This document shows positions 34,669 to 42,704 of a DNA stretch of 64,000 bases, piece after piece. Source of the stretch: CAYXDO01 sp964463485 (lineage in GTDB: Bacteria; Myxococcota; Kuafuiibacteriia; Kuafuiibacteriales; Kuafuiibacteriaceae); contig CAYXDO010000001.1 in assembly GCA_964463485.1 (NCBI GenBank), forward strand, positions 1 to 64,000. The letters run 5' to 3'. Below the pieces are notes generated by a model. The model made no database searches, was not told the DNA's origin, and saw only the letters and a program-made list of their open reading frames with translations. The position numbers and the translations under genes are program-made. Positions within the stretch are counted from its first letter, which is position 1; each line of letters starts with the position of its first letter.

Positions 34669-35685
34669 TCAGCCCTTTGCATCGGCTCGTCTGGTGGGTT
34701 TGGACTTGGTCTCTTGGTCCTCCCAGTGCTCGTCGACGAGCGTCTTGAGGACCCGCGCGAGCTTGTCGATGGCACGAGCGTGTAGGCGGGAAGTCCACGA
34801 CTTGGAGAGGCCGAGCGTCTTGCCGATCTCCTCGAGCGAAAGTTCTTGATAGTAATAACTCTCGATGAGCTTGCGCTCCTGATCGGGGAGCTTCTCCACG
34901 GCGGCTTTGACGATCTCGCGGTTCTGGAGAAGTTCGAGGGACTCGTCGACGGCCGGGCCTCGATCGTCCTTGACCTGAAAGCCTTCCATCGCGTCGAGCG
35001 CGGTCACGTAGATCGTGACGAGCCCGGACACGACGTCGGCGAGCTCCCGGACGGCCTCGTCGTCGGACTGGGCTCCTCGGCGTGCGCCTTCGCCCGCGAT
35101 CGGAGCGACCTCGCGATCATGGACATGGGTGAGGTACGCGTTGGAGCGCTGCTCGACGCGGTATTTGGCGTACTCGGTGCGGTTGACCCAACCCATGCCG
35201 CGCAACCCGTCGTAGATCGAGCCGCGCACGCGGTAGTACGCGAAGGTCATGAAGCTCGCGCCGAACTTGGCGTCGAAGCGGTCGTAGGCCTCGAAGAGCC
35301 CGAGGATGCCGTAGCTGACGAGGTCGTCGAACTCGATGTCCTTGGAGAGCGTCTTCCACACGGTGCCGGCGATCGACCGGACGTACGGCATGTATTGATC
35401 GGTGAGCTGTTTGCGCGACATCCCTTGCGTAGGAGGAGGAATGCCTTTGGGCACATCCTTCTCGTCGGGCATGACGTCGGGGATCGAGATCAGCTCGAGG
35501 TCGTCGATGGGCTCGGGCGGAAGCTCGTCCGTCTCGTCGGTCTCGGGAACAGTGTGGACGGGGACGGGCTTGGCCTTGGCCGCTCTGCTCGCAGAGCGCG
35601 CGCGAGGCTTCTCCGCGCCTGACTTGGCGACGGCGCTTTTGCCGCGCTTGGGCGGCGTACGCTTCATGGGGACTTCGGCAGCCAA
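34669..35685 (-). CDS. Sigma-70-family factor of the FliA/WhiG type
   Basis: The product has 338 residues. A charged, Pro/Glu-rich extension (about 1-90) precedes region 2: YMPYVRSIAGTVWKTLSKDI, then EFDDLVSYGILGLFEAYDRF, then FMTFAYYRVRGSIYDGLRGM, the classic FliA/WhiG signature. Region 4 is at about 265-320: LPDQERKLIESYYYQELSLE and GKTLGLSKSWTSRLHARA, a helix-turn-helix that reads -35 boxes. This subfamily directs RNA polymerase to flagellar, secretion or developmental genes. Its position inside the rod/TPR module suggests it controls that module. Two nearby GCCGATAA-like sites agree. An internal ATG at 35667 is an alternative start. Confidence 0.88.
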   Translation of the reverse strand: MAAEVPMKRTPPKRGKSAVAKSGAEKPRARSASRAAKAKPVPVHTVPETDETDELPPEPIDDLELISIPDVMPDEKDVPKGIPPPTQGMSRKQLTDQYMPYVRSIAGTVWKTLSKDIEFDDLVSYGILGLFEAYDRFDAKFGASFMTFAYYRVRGSIYDGLRGMGWVNRTEYAKYRVEQRSNAYLTHVHDREVAPIAGEGARRGAQSDDEAVRELADVVSGLVTIYVTALDAMEGFQVKDDRGPAVDESLELLQNREIVKAAVEKLPDQERKLIESYYYQELSLEEIGKTLGLSKSWTSRLHARAIDKLARVLKTLVDEHWEDQETKSKPTRRADAKG

Positions 35686-35713
35686 GTCGACCTTCGGCAG
35701 TGTCTCCGCCCGC

Positions 35714-36115
35714 TCAGCCCTTCGCCAGTTTCTTGAACTGGCCTTTCAGGCGCTTGGCGAGCGCTGGATCGCGTTCGATGAGCTCGGTGACGGCTTCCTC
35801 CAGCTTCTCCTCCGGGGACTCGTCGTCCTCTTCGTCGTCCTTTTTCTTCTTTTTCTTGCGCCGCTTCATGTTGGGGAAGCGGTCGTCGATGACGAGGGAG
35901 ACGAACTCCTTGGTGGCCTCGCGCTCGGTGAGCTTTCCGCTGGCCAGTTTTTTGGCGAGGTCTCGAACTTGTCCGGTGAGCTGAGGGCGCGCAGATTGTT
36001 GAGCCTGTTGGGCTTGCTGAGACTGCTGAGCGCCTTGAGCTTTCTGAACTTGGCTCGCGAAGTCGGCTTTTTGAGTCTGAGCTTTGTCGACCTGTCCCGC
36101 TTGGGGCGGAACCAT
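35714..36115 (-). CDS. Lys/Glu-rich small protein, unknown function
   Basis: The start at ATG 36115 is preferred because GGAGG lies just upstream and the previous gene ends at 36147. The 133-residue product has a Gln/Ala-rich N-terminus (QGAQQSQQAQQAQQSARP), then two helical segments around a poly-Lys run (KRRKKKKKKDDEEDDE). The C-terminus is helical (LEEAVTELIERDPALAKRLK). No family is recognised. Small Gln-rich helical proteins are common among secretion substrates or needle-length factors, but this is only a guess from position. It sits between the TPR gene and the sigma-factor gene, with short spacers, so they are co-transcribed. Confidence 0.65.
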   Translation of the reverse strand: MVPPQAGQVDKAQTQKADFASQVQKAQGAQQSQQAQQAQQSARPQLTGQVRDLAKKLASGKLTEREATKEFVSLVIDDRFPNMKRRKKKKKKDDEEDDESPEEKLEEAVTELIERDPALAKRLKGQFKKLAKG

Positions 36116-36146
36116 TGGCCCTCCAGGCCCACCGATCCGAGGCACC

Positions 36147-36560
36147 TCAGATCGCTCCGGCGTCGAGCGCGTCCATGAGGCTCTGAGCAAACGAGCCCGC
36201 GGGCCCGTCTCCGTCGAGCTCGATCGCACGCGAGAGCGCCTGCTTGGCCTCCTCTCGCTTTTTCTGGAAGAGCAACGCCTCGCCGAGGTGCGCGTGGCCG
36301 AGCGCGCTGTCCGGCACCCGCGACAAGGCCTCTTTGTGAAGCTTCACCGCGCGGTCGAACTTGCCTTGGCTGAACGCAAGGTTGCCCTGGCAAATCACCG
36401 GCACTTCGGAGTGGGGCACGAGCGCCGCCACTCCAGCGAAGATCTCCTCGGCCTCTTTGAACTTCTGCATCTCGAGGTAGAGATACCCAGCCTCGAGCAG
36501 CAGGGCGATTTCGGCTTGAGGGACCTCCACGAGTCCTCCAACCATCACGGGGTCAGCCAT
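36147..36560 (-). CDS. TPR protein resembling type III secretion accessory or chaperone TPR proteins
   Basis: The product has 137 residues and is almost entirely tetratricopeptide repeats: LLEAGYLYLEMQKFKEAEEI, then QGNLAFSQGKFDRAVKLHKE, then HAHLGEALLFQKKREEAKQA. The layout (a short lead helix, three TPRs, no signal peptide) fits small TPR proteins of non-flagellar type III systems (LcrH/SycD, SctG or HrpB1 classes), which chaperone secreted subunits. General TPR proteins are common, so this is supported mainly by its neighbours: a rod-like protein and low-complexity helical proteins. It probably belongs to the same operon as the genes to its left. Confidence 0.7.
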   Translation of the reverse strand: MADPVMVGGLVEVPQAEIALLLEAGYLYLEMQKFKEAEEIFAGVAALVPHSEVPVICQGNLAFSQGKFDRAVKLHKEALSRVPDSALGHAHLGEALLFQKKREEAKQALSRAIELDGDGPAGSFAQSLMDALDAGAI

Positions 36561-36673
36561 GCGGCCCGAGGATACTCGGTTTCGGGAGGGAGCGCCCGTC
36601 TCTTTCGCCTAGGGGAAGGATCGAGAGCACGGGCGAAACGGAATCTGCGTGGCGCAGTCGCGGAGAGTGGGGT

Positions 36674-36733
36674 CTCGGTGCCAGATAGCCGAGGTCGGAT
36701 CGTTGTCGAGGGGGGCTCGGTGCCAGATAGCCG
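36674..36733. repeat. 18-bp direct repeat pair
   Basis: CTCGGTGCCAGATAGCCG occurs at 36674-36691 and 36716-36733. The second copy runs into the palindromic element that follows. Confidence 0.8.
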
Positions 36734-36758
36734 CAGGCAAGATGCCTGCGGTCCCAGG
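36732..36758 (-). repeat. Dispersed palindromic repeat, copy 2
   Basis: The hairpin CGCAGGCAAGATGCCTGCG (36732-36750) is identical to copies at 12359 and 44369, followed by GTCCCAGG. Identity does not extend leftwards as it does between copies 1 and 3. It lies 25 nt downstream of the stop of the minus-strand gene ending at 36784. Confidence 0.85.
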
Positions 36759-36783
36759 GATCTGCGATCCCAGGGCCGAGGGA

Positions 36784-37467
36784 TCAGCGGACGTTGTTGA
36801 GGGCGTTCTTGGCGGCGTCGTGTTTGGTCTTCATGATGTTCGAGACCAAGTTGAACTGCCGCGTATCCTGCTGAATCTTCTCTTGGAGCTGCAGGTACTG
36901 GAGGTTGAAGCTGGCCTGGAACTCGGCCATCTGCTTCGTGGCGCCCATCATCTTCTGGTACGCGTCACCCCCCTCCGTCCCGGCCGCGGACACGCCCGAG
37001 GAGCTTCCGCCCATCGACGAGGGCGCGAAGTTGGAGGGCGACTGGTTCATGTTCGTGCTGTAGCCGGGGGAACGGCCGGGGATCGCGAGGCCACCGTCGG
37101 CGCCGTAGCTGCCGACCGCCGCGCGGCTGCCGCCCGCGGGGCCGCTGCCGCCGCTGAGCCCGAAGGCGCCGGTGCCCACGCCGGCCGAGGCCACGCCGCC
37201 GCTCGCCCCACCGCCACCGCCGTACGCGGGGCCGCTGACGTTGCTGGCGAGGTTGGCGCCGGCGACCGCCGCCGACACGATGGCGCTGCCCGGGATGAAC
37301 GGAGCCGCGACCTGAAGGCCTTCCATCGCGACGTTGCTCGCCTTGAGCAACCCATCGCGCATCACCGTCCCGAAGTCCGTCTTCGGCGTCTGACGGGTGC
37401 TCGTCGCGACGGTGGAAAGGCGAATCGAGGGTCCTTGAAGCTTGGTGGTGTCGAGCGGCTGGTTCAT
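36784..37467 (-). CDS. Gly/Ser-rich protein with a conserved-looking helical C-terminus; possible secretion-system filament or substrate
   Basis: The product has 227 residues and no signal peptide. The N-terminus (about 1-45) is followed by a hydrophobic stretch (FIPGSAIVSAAVAGANLA), a long Gly/Ser/Ala-rich region (about 80-165), and a helical tail from about 175: KQMAEFQASFNLQYLQLQEK, then NLVSNIMKTKHDAAKNALNN. The tail is heptad-like and loosely recalls the C-termini of EspA/SseB-type type III filament proteins, a weak resemblance. A sigma-28-like promoter site lies 60 nt before the ATG. It is the first gene of the module after the 120-residue protein gene. I do not recognise a named family. 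Confidence 0.65.
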   Translation of the reverse strand: MNQPLDTTKLQGPSIRLSTVATSTRQTPKTDFGTVMRDGLLKASNVAMEGLQVAAPFIPGSAIVSAAVAGANLASNVSGPAYGGGGGASGGVASAGVGTGAFGLSGGSGPAGGSRAAVGSYGADGGLAIPGRSPGYSTNMNQSPSNFAPSSMGGSSSGVSAAGTEGGDAYQKMMGATKQMAEFQASFNLQYLQLQEKIQQDTRQFNLVSNIMKTKHDAAKNALNNVR

Positions 37468-37527
37468 TTTTTACTCCGGATTCGAGACCGTAACCGGCCC
37501 CGTTATCTCTTCGTCGTTCGCAGGTCG

Positions 37528-37554
37528 TTATCGGCGTGAACCGATCGGCGTTGC
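37528..37554 (-). promoter_or_regulatory. Possible sigma-28-type promoter upstream of the helical-tail protein gene
   Basis: On the minus strand GCCGATAA (37535-37528) is a perfect match to the FliA -10 consensus. GCAA sits where the TAAA -35 core is expected, with 15-nt spacing. It is intergenic and 60 nt before the ATG at 37467. A FliA-type sigma gene lies 1.8 kb downstream. Confidence 0.45.
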
Positions 37555-37569
37555 GTAGAATTTTTTTCT

Positions 37570-37932
37570 TCAGCCGCCGCTCTTGGCGATCGCGTCCTTC
37601 GTCGAAAACAAATACTCGAAGAGGTCCGCGGTTCGCTCGTAGGCTCCCATCGCCTTCTTCGCCGGGCCCCTCAGCTTCTGATCCCCCGTCCGCGAAAGCT
37701 CCTCGAGCTTTTCGTAGCTGGGCCTGAGCGCGTCCGCGACCTTGTCAGCAGACCCAGACTCCAACCAACCCTCGACCAGCGGGAAGCCGGCCGAGATCGA
37801 CGGAGGCTCTTCCTCCTTGGCCGCGCTCTTCGACGAACGCTGCCCCGCAGTGGAACGTACGTTCGGCTTCCTCAGGTCCGAGATCTTGAAGCTCGAAAGC
37901 TCGTCTTTGCCCTTCGCCATGGGACCGATCAT
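37570..37932 (-). CDS. Small hypothetical protein, probable helical
   Basis: The product has 120 residues and no signal peptide or membrane segment. A basic, disordered N-terminal 45 residues leads to a helical domain (VEGWLESGSADKVADALRPS, then KLRGPAKKAMGAYERTADLF). I do not recognise it. It is next to the Gly/Ser-rich helical-tail gene with a 102-bp spacer carrying a sigma-28-like site, so it may be transcribed separately. A second in-frame ATG lies four codons in. It could be a chaperone or subunit of the neighbouring secretion-like module, but that is inference from position. Confidence 0.6.
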   Translation of the reverse strand: MIGPMAKGKDELSSFKISDLRKPNVRSTAGQRSSKSAAKEEEPPSISAGFPLVEGWLESGSADKVADALRPSYEKLEELSRTGDQKLRGPAKKAMGAYERTADLFEYLFSTKDAIAKSGG

Positions 37933-37966
37933 TTCCCACGTCCGAGCCGGCGTTTCAACGGGAGCG

Positions 37967-38016
37967 GCGTCAGTCGGCGTCAGTCGGCGTCAGTCGAGGT
38001 CAGTCGAAGTCAGTCG
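37967..38016. repeat. 10-bp tandem array at a gene end
   Basis: Five head-to-tail copies of GCGTCAGTCG with drift to AAGTCAGTCG. On the minus strand the unit reads CGACTGAC and contains the stop codon of the gene ending at 38010, so the array looks like repeated copying of that gene's last bases. Confidence 0.8.
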
Positions 38017-38459
38017 AAGTGGCGCGGGTTTCGATTCGCACACACCTCTTCGAGGTTGGACACCTTGTCCGCGTCATCGTCGATGTCCACGAACAAGTCG
38101 CTCGCCGCAAACGACAACACGTACTCCTCCCGATCCCAGTCCGTGAGGTCGGCCTCGGCAAACGCCGTCGCCAAGTTCAGGTCGACCGGATCACCCTCGA
38201 TGGAGACGAAATAAACGAGCCTGAACTGTCGAGGCTCTCCCGCCGGTACGTCGAGGCACACCCCCTCGATGAGCTTCTGCTCCCCATCCGCCCGCACGGA
38301 CAGATCACAGTCGCCATGACCGGAGATCTGCAGCTTGGCCTGCAGTCCTTGGATGTCGCAGGCCAGCTGATGCGGACGCAAAGCGATCGACATGGATCCG
38401 TAGTCCGTGGCCCCGCACGCTACGGACAGTAAAGAGAGCGCGAGGGCGGCTCGGCTCAA
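38010..38459 (-). CDS. Small lipoprotein, function unknown
   Basis: The start is set at TTG 38459, where GGAGG lies 7 nt upstream and the TTG overlaps the stop of the previous gene (TTGA). This gives 149 residues with signal peptide LSRAALALSLLSVAC (lipobox SVAC). A longer open frame upstream is Arg-rich and has no coding character. The mature part is beta-rich with three Cys (ACDIQGLQAKLQISGHGDCD, GVCLDVPAGEPRQFRLVYF) and ends in an Asp-rich segment, VDIDDDADKVSNLEEVCA, which resembles a single calcium loop. Function unknown. It belongs to the kinase operon. Confidence 0.7.
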   Translation of the reverse strand: MSRAALALSLLSVACGATDYGSMSIALRPHQLACDIQGLQAKLQISGHGDCDLSVRADGEQKLIEGVCLDVPAGEPRQFRLVYFVSIEGDPVDLNLATAFAEADLTDWDREEYVLSFAASDLFVDIDDDADKVSNLEEVCANRNPRHFD

Positions 38460-39070
38460 TGCATCGCCTCCACCGGGTTGGGTGCGCGCACGACGATGTC
38501 CACCGCGTCCACGCCGCCGCTCGTGAGCGCGAGCGCGAGCACCGCGCCGCCCCCTACCGTCACGCCGATCGCGGTCCAGAACCACCACGCGCCGAGGACG
38601 CCCCCGCGATCGCCTTCGTCCGGCACGAGGGGCAAAGGCTTGGGAACGAGCTCGGGCTCCGGCGTGTCGGCGCCGGGACGATACACCCGCACCACGTTGG
38701 GCTTCTCCGGAGATCCTACTCGCGCAGGGCCGTTGCCCTGCTCGTCGAACGCCTCGATGAAATATTCGAGGTCGGCGGTGACCTGCTCGGCAGGGATCGC
38801 CGCTTCGTACTCGGCGCCCTTCTTCTTCAGCTCGATGGCGTCGAACTCGGTCGTGCCTCGGATTCGAAACATCAGCGTCGGCGCGAACACCGCGCTCGCG
38901 TCTTCGATCTTCGCTCGGATGGCGATCGGAGCACCGTGAGGCGCGGACTCCACGCGTACGTGTGTGATCGCCGGAGGCTTCTTGTCGGGCGCACCCGCAC
39001 CCATGACGGCCAGCGAGACTCCGACGAGCGTGAGCCAGCTCGGAGCTCGCGTCGATGGCGACACGCTCAC
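38456..39070 (-). CDS. Exported protein with a C-terminal membrane anchor
   Basis: The product has 204 residues. A Sec-type signal (LTLVGVSLAVMGAGA) is followed by an Ig-like region (about 33-130) including VRVESAPHGAPIAIRAKIED and ADLEYFIEAFDEQGNGPAR, of the kind found beside kinases and peptidases in myxobacteria. A hydrophobic segment at about 155-180 (FWTAIGVTVGGGAVLALAL) anchors the C-terminus. The start overlaps the stop of the Ser/Thr kinase gene (ATGA), so the two are coupled; it may be the kinase's periplasmic partner. Function unknown. Confidence 0.75.
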   Translation of the reverse strand: MSVSPSTRAPSWLTLVGVSLAVMGAGAPDKKPPAITHVRVESAPHGAPIAIRAKIEDASAVFAPTLMFRIRGTTEFDAIELKKKGAEYEAAIPAEQVTADLEYFIEAFDEQGNGPARVGSPEKPNVVRVYRPGADTPEPELVPKPLPLVPDEGDRGGVLGAWWFWTAIGVTVGGGAVLALALTSGGVDAVDIVVRAPNPVEAMH

Positions 39071-41550
39071 CTCAAGGTCCGATTGAACAACAACGAAACG
39101 ACCAGCGGCGTGGGCTGGCCCGGTCGCATCAGCGAGAAGCGGTGACGTTTGCCTGCGGCCACGGGCCCCTGAGGCGTGCGGCCGAGAGAGATGCCGTCAT
39201 GTTTGGTGATGGCCCACGGCCGAGCGTCGACCTTCACCGAGATGCCATCACCCTCAACGACGTAGTCGAGCCGCACCTCGTAGCCGATCTCACCACCGGT
39301 GAGCACGATCTCGCCCTTCTCCGATCGCAAGATCAAACTCGCCGGCGAAGACCCCGCGGACCTGCCGAGGTGCTCCACAGACATCTCCACGGAGGTCGAA
39401 ACGGTAAGAATGCCGACGCGCTTCTTGTCGTCTTGAGGCGCTTCTTGCACAGGCTTGGCGACCTCCCGGCGAGGCTCGGGTTCCTTTGGCTTGTCGGGCT
39501 CCTTGGCGGGCTTGTCGGGCTCCTTGGGCTTGTCGGGCTCCTTGGGCTTGACCGGCTCCGGATCTTTGGAAGGCTCAGGCTCAGGCCGAATCACTCGCGT
39601 CGGAGCCACGCCCGCGTCGAGGACCGCAGAGATGCGATTGTCGAGCTCGTCCTCCGCCGGACGAATCACCTTCCTGCGATCGCCGGCGTCTTCGGACGCC
39701 GACGCAACCGGCTCTCGACGCTCCCGAGGCTCACGCGGCTTACGGCGACGTGGCTCTCCGCGCGAAGGAGACGGCTCGACCAAACTCGCGGGCTCGGGGA
39801 TCGGATCGGGATCCGCCGCCGCCTCAGCGGGCTCGAGCGGCGCAGAACCTTCCGGGAGATCGTCCACGGGATGAGCGACCGCGAGCGGCACGGACGCGTC
39901 GAGCGTGGTCGTGTCGGGCACCAACGGCGCGACGACTCGCTCGGGGTCGGGAGCCTTCTCGGACAAGGGCGGGAGCGGATCGGAGGCCGGCTTTTTGATC
40001 TCCAACACCGCCTGCATGCCGATGAAGCCGGCGAGCACGGCGAAGACGAACACACCCACGCCAGCGATCACCGCGTTGCGACGCGTGATCTTTTGAGGTC
40101 GAACGAGCCCGGACGGATCGGACGCAGGAGGCGTCTTGTCTTGCACCGAGACGGGCGCGAGGCCCTCGGATCGCATGCTGACCGGCGCGCCGAGGGTAGA
40201 CGGGAGCGGCTCGGCCAAAGCGGCCGCAGCGGTGCGCTCGCCAGGCAACGGTAAGCTCGAGAACGAAGGATCAGGAACCTCCGGCGGAGGGCGCGAAGGG
40301 GGCGTCTGCGGTTTGGTCGGCGTTCGCGGCGCAGGCGGTCGATCACTCTTGGTCGCTTCGACCGGAAGCTCCTCGGGCGCAGGAGGTGGAAGCGACACGA
40401 CCGGCGCAGGCGGAGGCAACTTGCCTTTGGTGATCTGACTCGATCGACGAGAACGCGCGGCGAGATCGTCCTCGTCGCCGTGCACCGTGACCTCTTCGTC
40501 ACTCCAGGGCCGCGCGATCGGATGGCCGAGCGGCACCTCCGGAAGGCTGTCGACCGGGACCTCCGTAGCGTCCGGAGCTGTCGCGCGATCGGCTTCTGCG
40601 AGTAGGCGATCCTCTTCCTCGATGTCGTCGACGAACATTCCGTGAAGGAACAAGGAGAGGTCTTGCTCCTCGGGCAACACGCGACCCGTTCGAAGGAGGT
40701 CGCGGAGGTCGTCGCGCATTTGCAGCGCGCTTTGGTAACGGTCCTCGGGCTTCTTCTGGAGCGCCCGCTCGAGGATCGCGTCGATCGGCGCGGCGTCGGG
40801 ACGTCGCGCCGAAGGCGGAGCCACGTTGTGGCGCTGGATCGCTTCGAGCGAGAGCACTACGTTTTGGCGGACGAACGGGTTCTCGCCGGTGACCATCTCG
40901 TAGAGCACGATGCCGAGCGAGAAGATGTCCGATCGGCGATCGAGCGGATCGGCCGCCGACTGCTCGGGGGACATGTAGACGAACTTGCCTTTGATCGTTC
41001 CGGTCGCGGTGTGGACCGAGGTCATCTCGCTCTTGGCGATGCCGAAGTCGATGACCTTGAGGTCGCCGTTGTAGCTCACGAGCACGTTGTGCGGGTTGAT
41101 GTCGCGGTGGATGATGCTCATCGGACGGCCGCGGATGTCGCGAGCGTCGTGGGCGTAACCGAGGCCATCGCAGAGCTTGATGCCGAGGTCGACGACGTGG
41201 GGCAGCGGCAGGAATCGGCCGTGGCCGCGGAGCAAGTCGATGATGTCGCGCAGGGACTTGCCGCGGACGTACTCCATCGCGATGAAGTAATCGCCGTCGA
41301 TCTGCCCCATCTCGTGGATCTGGATGATGTTGGAGTGCTGGAGGTAGGCGACGAGCCTGGCCTCGCTCAGGAACATGTTCAGGTATTCGTTCTTGTCGTG
41401 GTGCTGGGAGAGGATGCGCTTGATGACGAGGAGCTTCTCGAAGCCGGATGGGCCTCGTTGCTTGGCGAGAAACACCTCGCCCATGCCGCCGGTCGCGAGC
41501 TTGCGGAGCAGCGTGTATTTGCCGAATGTCGAGCGTGCGACCACGGCCAA
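39067..41550 (-). CDS. Membrane Ser/Thr protein kinase with a Pro/Lys/Glu repeat linker
   Basis: The product has 827 residues. The N-terminal kinase domain (about 10-270) is complete: ATGGMGEV loop, Lys about 44 in LLVIKRI, HRDINPHN (Asp about 151), DFG (about 169-171) and MSPEQS. A long Pro-rich cytoplasmic linker (about 315-485) leads to a membrane segment (about 490-512, VIAGVGVFVFAVLAGFIG). The exported part has acidic and basic spacers and an 18-bp repeat encoding EPDKPK (about 660-700), then a small C-terminal beta domain (about 715-827). The product probably signals across the envelope. The next gene overlaps its stop codon. Confidence 0.92.
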   Translation of the reverse strand: MAVVARSTFGKYTLLRKLATGGMGEVFLAKQRGPSGFEKLLVIKRILSQHHDKNEYLNMFLSEARLVAYLQHSNIIQIHEMGQIDGDYFIAMEYVRGKSLRDIIDLLRGHGRFLPLPHVVDLGIKLCDGLGYAHDARDIRGRPMSIIHRDINPHNVLVSYNGDLKVIDFGIAKSEMTSVHTATGTIKGKFVYMSPEQSAADPLDRRSDIFSLGIVLYEMVTGENPFVRQNVVLSLEAIQRHNVAPPSARRPDAAPIDAILERALQKKPEDRYQSALQMRDDLRDLLRTGRVLPEEQDLSLFLHGMFVDDIEEEDRLLAEADRATAPDATEVPVDSLPEVPLGHPIARPWSDEEVTVHGDEDDLAARSRRSSQITKGKLPPPAPVVSLPPPAPEELPVEATKSDRPPAPRTPTKPQTPPSRPPPEVPDPSFSSLPLPGERTAAAALAEPLPSTLGAPVSMRSEGLAPVSVQDKTPPASDPSGLVRPQKITRRNAVIAGVGVFVFAVLAGFIGMQAVLEIKKPASDPLPPLSEKAPDPERVVAPLVPDTTTLDASVPLAVAHPVDDLPEGSAPLEPAEAAADPDPIPEPASLVEPSPSRGEPRRRKPREPRERREPVASASEDAGDRRKVIRPAEDELDNRISAVLDAGVAPTRVIRPEPEPSKDPEPVKPKEPDKPKEPDKPAKEPDKPKEPEPRREVAKPVQEAPQDDKKRVGILTVSTSVEMSVEHLGRSAGSSPASLILRSEKGEIVLTGGEIGYEVRLDYVVEGDGISVKVDARPWAITKHDGISLGRTPQGPVAAGKRHRFSLMRPGQPTPLVVSLLFNRTLR

Positions 41551-41776
41551 CCCGTTGCCTGAGCCGGAGCCCAGGCGATCCTCATCCTACCCGCGCCCAC
41601 CGAATAGATCAGGAAATCGACCTTGGTGAGCGCGCATGTTGTTACCAACGCTTGGAACCTCGAAGCGGTGTGAGCGCGACGAGACTCCGAGCTTTCCCGC
41701 GCGGACTCTGGATCCGCGCCCTTGGTTGAGCAACGGCCCGATGTCGTAGGAGCGGCCTGGAAACGGCGAGGGGACG
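41551..41776. other. Intergenic spacer upstream of the kinase gene
   Basis: A 226-bp space between the kinase gene and the HAD phosphatase gene, both on the minus strand. It should hold the kinase operon promoter. No clear -35/-10 pair, sigma-28-like site, hairpin or repeat was seen. Confidence 0.4.
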
Positions 41777-42646
41777 TTAGGTTCTGACGGAGAGGACCGG
41801 GACAGGCTCGGCGCCGGAGCCGTCTCGGCCGAGCGGGTGATCGACTCGCACGCAAGGCAGAGCGTCGCGATTGGACAAGATTCCCTCGATCTCTCGACCG
41901 CTGTCGCTGAGGTACCAGCCGAGAAAGGCGCTTTGGGCGGCGCGATCGAGCCACTCGGCTTTGAACGCGTGGGTCTTCACGCTGAGATCGGGCTTGAGGA
42001 CGACGTTGTCGGGGTTTGGAAAGCCTCCACGAGCGAGCTCGTCGACGCTGGGCGCGCGGAGCGCTTCGATGCGTCCGGTGAGGTAGACGATCTGCGCGCC
42101 AGCCTTTTGTGCGCGCCACGCGAGGTCCATGACCTCTTTGATCGGCACGTCGTGGGCGAAGCTACGTCCATCCCAGAACTCTTTGTCCCAGAAGGACGCG
42201 ACCTTGGCGACGACGTCAGGAGGCAGCCCCAATCCGGTCGCGGTCTCGCGGCCGTCGCGACCGACTTGATCGTTCTGCAACTGGTCGAAGTAAGAGGTCC
42301 CGTTTTGCTCGTCGAACTTCACGAGCGCAGCGAGCGTCCGCGGCCGTGTATCGAAGGAGGTGTTGTCGAGATCGAAGACCACCACGGATTTTTCGCCGCG
42401 CCGCGTACGAGCCTCCATCTCGCGGATCACTTTCTCGCAGTAAGCCGCGCCGGACGGGACGACGCCGCTCGAGAGCTGCACGCGAAGCTCGAGGGGGCTT
42501 CGGCTCTTGGTGGAGATGGGCAGCGCGGAGGGCTTTTCGAGCCTGATGGGAGCCTGCGGCGCCGCGTGCCGGGCGAGCTCGGGAACGCGGTCGGGCCCGG
42601 CCGCGTCGGCGACCACGGCTCGAGTCTGGCTCCGGCCGACACGCAT
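41777..42646 (-). CDS. HAD-superfamily phosphatase-like protein
   Basis: The product has 289 residues. Motif I is VVVFDLDNTSFDTR (about 89-102), with the nucleophile Asp and acid/base Asp. Motif II is YLTGR (Thr). A Lys and an acidic region follow (VKTHAFKAEWL, SDSGREIEGILSNRD). This matches class B/III-type acid phosphatases and related HAD enzymes that dephosphorylate small molecules. No signal peptide is evident. The cap arrangement (an insert between motif I and II of about 80 residues) fits. Neighbours do not show its substrate. Confidence 0.75.
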   Translation of the reverse strand: MRVGRSQTRAVVADAAGPDRVPELARHAAPQAPIRLEKPSALPISTKSRSPLELRVQLSSGVVPSGAAYCEKVIREMEARTRRGEKSVVVFDLDNTSFDTRPRTLAALVKFDEQNGTSYFDQLQNDQVGRDGRETATGLGLPPDVVAKVASFWDKEFWDGRSFAHDVPIKEVMDLAWRAQKAGAQIVYLTGRIEALRAPSVDELARGGFPNPDNVVLKPDLSVKTHAFKAEWLDRAAQSAFLGWYLSDSGREIEGILSNRDALPCVRVDHPLGRDGSGAEPVPVLSVRT

Positions 42647-42704
42647 GAGGGAAGGCTAGCTGACTCGCGTCGGCCGCGTCGAGTTCGACGCACTTCCGAG
42701 GAGG

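Noticed and set aside
36674..36758. IS or MITE footprint from the 18-bp direct repeats
   Set aside because: No terminal inverted repeats or transposase fragments; better described as local repeats next to the palindrome.
38460..38588. Longer start of the small lipoprotein (38010)
   Set aside because: The added region is Arg-rich, antisense-like and lies inside the upstream gene; TTG 38459 has a good ribosome site and exposes a signal peptide.
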